DNA of 64,000 nt, taken from positions 124,001 through 188,000 of the forward strand of contig NZ_VUYU01000004.1 of assembly GCF_011682065.1 (NCBI RefSeq), written 5' to 3'. The notes under the pieces are model-generated. The model saw only the letters and a list, made by a program, of their open reading frames with translations. It had not been told where the DNA came from and made no database searches. This document shows positions 61,198 to 64,000 of the stretch, in pieces. The stretch is from Massilia rubra (GTDB taxonomy: Bacteria > Pseudomonadota > Gammaproteobacteria > Burkholderiales > Burkholderiaceae_D). The translations under genes and the position numbers were made by a program. Every line of letters starts with the position of its first letter. Positions within the stretch are counted from its first letter, which is position 1.

Positions 61198-63627
61198 CTA
61201 CCAGCGATAGTTGGCCGTGGCGACCAGTTCGCGCCGGTCGCCCGGATAGCAATCGCCATCGCTGCAATTGCCCAGATGTTTCTTGTCGAACAGGTTGCGT
61301 GCGTTGAGCGACAATTCCCAGTGCGTACCGACCTGATAGCCCAGGCGCGCATCGAACAAGGTCACGCCCGGCACCCAGCGGGTGTTTTCGAAGTCCGGCA
61401 CCTTGCTGTTGTAGCGCACGCCCATGCCGGCTTTCATGCCGCTTACCCATTCGCCCGGGACGCGCGCGTAGAGCCACAGCGCCGCCTTGTGGGCCGGCAC
61501 CTGGCCATTCTTGCGCCCGACCAGCTTGGGATTGGTATCGCGCGTGACCCGGGCGTCGGTGTAGCTGTAGCTGGCGGTGGCGTCGATGCCGCGCACCAGG
61601 CTGGCGTTCGCTTCGAGCTCGAGCCCGCGCGATCCCACTTCGCCGCGCTGCACGTTGAACCCTTGATTGAACGGATCGGCGGCGGCCACGTTCTGCTGGA
61701 CGATATCGAACACGGCGGCCGAGAGCATGGCGTTGGCGCCGGCCGGCTCGTAGCGCACCCCGACTTCATACTGGCGCCCGCTCGTCGGCTTGAACCTGAC
61801 GCCGTCGAAGGTGGCGCCGGCCTGCGGCTCGAACGAGGTGGAGTAGCCCGCGTAAGGCGACACGCCGCCCGCCAGCAGCCAGACTCCGCCCAGGCGGCCG
61901 GTGGTCTTGTTGGTGCCTACCGGACCGTTGACCCAGGCGGCGACGGCATTTTCGCGGAAGCGGTCCTGGCGCACGCCGGTCACGATCACGAACTGTTCGT
62001 CGAACTTGGCCTGGTTTTGCAGGTACACGCCGCTCTGGCGGGTGGTGGCGGCGTAGTCGGGCTTGAGCTGCGGTGCGGCGAACGGGCCGGTCCCGGTGCC
62101 CAGGTCGAACTGATTGTTGGGCGTGGTGCCCCGCAAGGAGTTGCCACTGATTTTGCTCAGGTCCACCCCGGCGATGGTGGTGTTGGCCCACTTGCCAGCG
62201 TTCCACTGAAACTCCAGGTAGTTGTCGCTCTGGCGGCTCTCGGTGTAATCGTTGATGTGCTGCGCGCGGCGCACGACCACGCTGTCGCTCACCAGGCCGG
62301 TGAGGAAGTTGACCTGGTAGTCGAGCTTGACCTTGCCGTAGCGGCTGCGGCTGTGAAAACTCAGCTGGTCGTTGATGCGCCGCTCGAACAGCACGCCGGT
62401 GGACCATTGATTGCGCTCGAAGTGGTCCCAGCCTTTCTCGGCAACCGGAATGTAATGGCCCACCGCTTCCACATATTTGAAGGGATAGGCGTCGCCGGCG
62501 ATGCGGTCTTCCTGGTAATTCGCCAGCACCGTCAGGGTGGTGTCGCGGTCGATCTTCCAGGTCAGCGAGGGGGCGAAGTAGCGCTCCTTCTTGCTCGTGC
62601 CGGGGGTCATCAGGTCGTACTGCTCGCTCAGGGCGACCAGGCGGTACAGCAGGGAGCCGTCCGCGTTCAGGGCGCCGGAGATATCGCCGGCCACGCCACG
62701 GCGCTCGATGTCGCCGGCGCGCACGCGGATCTCGCCCTGCGCCTCGTCGGTCGGGCGCTTGGTGATCGAATTGACCGTGCCGCCGGGGATGGTGCTGCCG
62801 AACATGAGCGAGGCCGGGCCGCGCAAGAACTCGACGCGCTCGACGCCGTAGCTGTTCAGGCGCGGCATGGCGTACATATTGCCTGCGTCCTTCAGGCCGT
62901 CGCGGTAATTGCCGCCGTTGGTGCTGCCGATGCCGCGCGCGATCGACCAGTCATAGCGGTCGTCGCGGCCGTAGGTGCGCGGGGTGAAGCCCGGCACGTA
63001 TTCGAGCGCTTCGGCAAGGTTGGACACGCCGCGCGCGTCCAGGTTGTCGCGCGTGACGACCGAGACCGACTGCGGGATGTCGCGCGTCGCGGTGGCGCTC
63101 TTGGCCGCCGTGCTGTTGCGCTTGGCGACATAGCCGGCCAGCGGCGCGCTCGGGCTTTCGGCGTCGGCGCGCGCCGTCACGGTGATCCCGGACAGGGCCT
63201 GGGTGCGCGTCGGCGGCGCCGCCACCGCGGTCGTTGCGGCGGCGAGCGGGGCCTGCTTGACCAGCACGTAGCCGCCATTGGCTTGCGCCACGGCCGCCAG
63301 GCCGCTGCCGTGCAACAGCTGGGCCAGGCCGTCGGCCACCGCGTAGCTGCCGTTCAAGCCGGGGCTGTACAGGCCGGCGGTGGTAGCGCTCGGAAACGAC
63401 AGCAAGATGCCCGCTTCGCGCCCGAAGCGATTGAGCGCCCCTTCCAGCGGGCCGGCCGGGATGGCGTAGGCTTGACGAGCCGGCGCCGCGTCGGCGGCCA
63501 GCGCGGCGCCCGGCAAGGCGGCCGTGGCGACCAGGCCGGTAGCGAGCGCGTGGCCGATGGCGACCAGCAGCGCGCGCTGGGCGAAACGGGGCCGTCGATG
63601 GTGGGGTGCTTGAGTGCGTTGCCGCAT
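61198..63627 (-). CDS. TonB-dependent siderophore receptor with N-terminal STN signalling domain
   Basis: 809 residues from ATG 63627 with AAGGAA upstream. Signal peptide up to about residue 45 (ALPGAALAADA). Secretin/TonB short N-terminal (STN) domain (about 50-115: YAIPAGPLEGALNRFGREAG). Plug with DIPQSVSVVTRDNLDARGV, FTPRTYGRDDRYDWSIARGI and VEFLRGPASLMFGSTIPGG, then a barrel ending in Arg-Tyr-Trp. FhuE/FpvA-like ferric siderophore receptor. With a FecR-type gene 92 bases upstream on the same strand, it fits a cell-surface signalling (FecA-FecR-sigma) system. Confidence 0.92.
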   Translation of the reverse strand: MRQRTQAPHHRRPRFAQRALLVAIGHALATGLVATAALPGAALAADAAPARQAYAIPAGPLEGALNRFGREAGILLSFPSATTAGLYSPGLNGSYAVADGLAQLLHGSGLAAVAQANGGYVLVKQAPLAAATTAVAAPPTRTQALSGITVTARADAESPSAPLAGYVAKRNSTAAKSATATRDIPQSVSVVTRDNLDARGVSNLAEALEYVPGFTPRTYGRDDRYDWSIARGIGSTNGGNYRDGLKDAGNMYAMPRLNSYGVERVEFLRGPASLMFGSTIPGGTVNSITKRPTDEAQGEIRVRAGDIERRGVAGDISGALNADGSLLYRLVALSEQYDLMTPGTSKKERYFAPSLTWKIDRDTTLTVLANYQEDRIAGDAYPFKYVEAVGHYIPVAEKGWDHFERNQWSTGVLFERRINDQLSFHSRSRYGKVKLDYQVNFLTGLVSDSVVVRRAQHINDYTESRQSDNYLEFQWNAGKWANTTIAGVDLSKISGNSLRGTTPNNQFDLGTGTGPFAAPQLKPDYAATTRQSGVYLQNQAKFDEQFVIVTGVRQDRFRENAVAAWVNGPVGTNKTTGRLGGVWLLAGGVSPYAGYSTSFEPQAGATFDGVRFKPTSGRQYEVGVRYEPAGANAMLSAAVFDIVQQNVAAADPFNQGFNVQRGEVGSRGLELEANASLVRGIDATASYSYTDARVTRDTNPKLVGRKNGQVPAHKAALWLYARVPGEWVSGMKAGMGVRYNSKVPDFENTRWVPGVTLFDARLGYQVGTHWELSLNARNLFDKKHLGNCSDGDCYPGDRRELVATANYRW

Positions 63628-63719
63628 GGTGGATTCCTTTTGCAAAGTTGAAGATGTCGAGTGCTCACCTTGCATGTCACGCGAGAATCGAAAACAGCTC
63701 AGGATGCGGAAAATATTGT

Positions 63720-64000
63720 TTATCGGCGTGCCGGGCGCAGCGTCACCCAGTAGCGCGTGAGGAAATGTATCTCCACCGGCAAGGTGGTGCGCAGGGTGTC
63801 GAGAATGCGGTCGGTGTCGGCCAGCGGGTAGCTGCCGGACACGCGCAGGTCGGCAATCGCGGCGTCGCAGCCCAGCCGCCCCGGCCGGTGCCGGCTGAGC
63901 TCGGCAAGAAAGTCGGCCAGGCGCATGGCGCTGGCGACCAGCATGCCATCGGCCCAGGCGACGCTGTCGTCGTCGGCGGCGCGGGCGGCGTCGACCCCAT
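63720..64000 (-). CDS. FecR-family anti-sigma/signal transducer, C-terminal part (5' end outside window)
   Basis: The frame is open to the window edge. The visible 93 residues read DDDSVAWADGMLVASAMRLA, LAELSRHRPGRLGCD and SYPLADTDRILDTL, the usual FecR C-terminal region that contacts the STN domain of a partner receptor. The receptor gene follows 92 bases later. The companion ECF sigma factor gene is expected just outside the window. Confidence 0.85.
   Translation of the reverse strand, partial: GVDAARAADDDSVAWADGMLVASAMRLADFLAELSRHRPGRLGCDAAIADLRVSGSYPLADTDRILDTLRTTLPVEIHFLTRYWVTLRPARR

Overview
The window looks like a chromosome segment of a GC-rich betaproteobacterium of the Oxalobacteraceae (Massilia/Duganella/Janthinobacterium type). 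This is inferred from gene content and codon use: one chemoreceptor, several TonB-dependent receptors, a two-partner secretion locus, an RHS locus and many FecR/STN-type envelope genes. No rRNA, tRNA, IS element, prophage or CRISPR array was seen.

Layout. 1-4440: 3' end of an RHS polymorphic-toxin gene, a TPR immunity candidate, degenerate fragments, a 90-bp direct repeat, and a displaced second RHS tip with its own immunity candidate; this part is visibly poorer in GC. 4716-7734: DJ-1/PfpI-type protein with an OmpR response regulator and histidine kinase. 7937-10319: PstS-like binding protein followed by a chemoreceptor. 10316-12015 (minus): EamA transporter and Sfp-type phosphopantetheinyl transferase. 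12980-17564: four-repeat OAA-family lectin, then a divergent QueA paralogue with two flavoproteins, a candidate uncharacterised modification or biosynthesis cassette. 17585-21827 (minus): SGNH hydrolase, anchored protein, and an Lnt-like protein with a long membrane/PH-like extension. 22046-24574: cobalamin riboswitch upstream of a TonB receptor. 25039-32559: TpsB/TpsA secretion pair. 32647-36079: NemR-like repressor with two matching operators, three DJ-1 superfamily genes and a cupin. 36108-40912: a 121-bp palindromic element, thioesterase, copper-receptor group (minus) and small genes. 40939-61033: a surface-glycan locus. 61198-64000 (minus): STN-type TonB receptor and the end of a FecR gene.

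The glycan locus is the most coherent system. A ten-gene minus-strand run (61033 down to 45072), with most junctions overlapping by 4-13 nt, encodes a DUF4214/RTX-like secreted protein, three glycosyltransferase proteins (one carrying three GT domains), three methyltransferase-domain proteins, a zinc-knuckle polysaccharide deacetylase and a sulfotransferase-methyltransferase fusion. Next to it lie cysC (makes PAPS, the sulfate donor), two more methyltransferases and rmlA/rmlB (dTDP-4-keto-6-deoxyglucose). Read together, these suggest a methylated and possibly sulfated deoxysugar glycan, perhaps attached to the DUF4214 protein or to the cell surface. That functional reading is inference; the domains and the operon structure are visible in the sequence.
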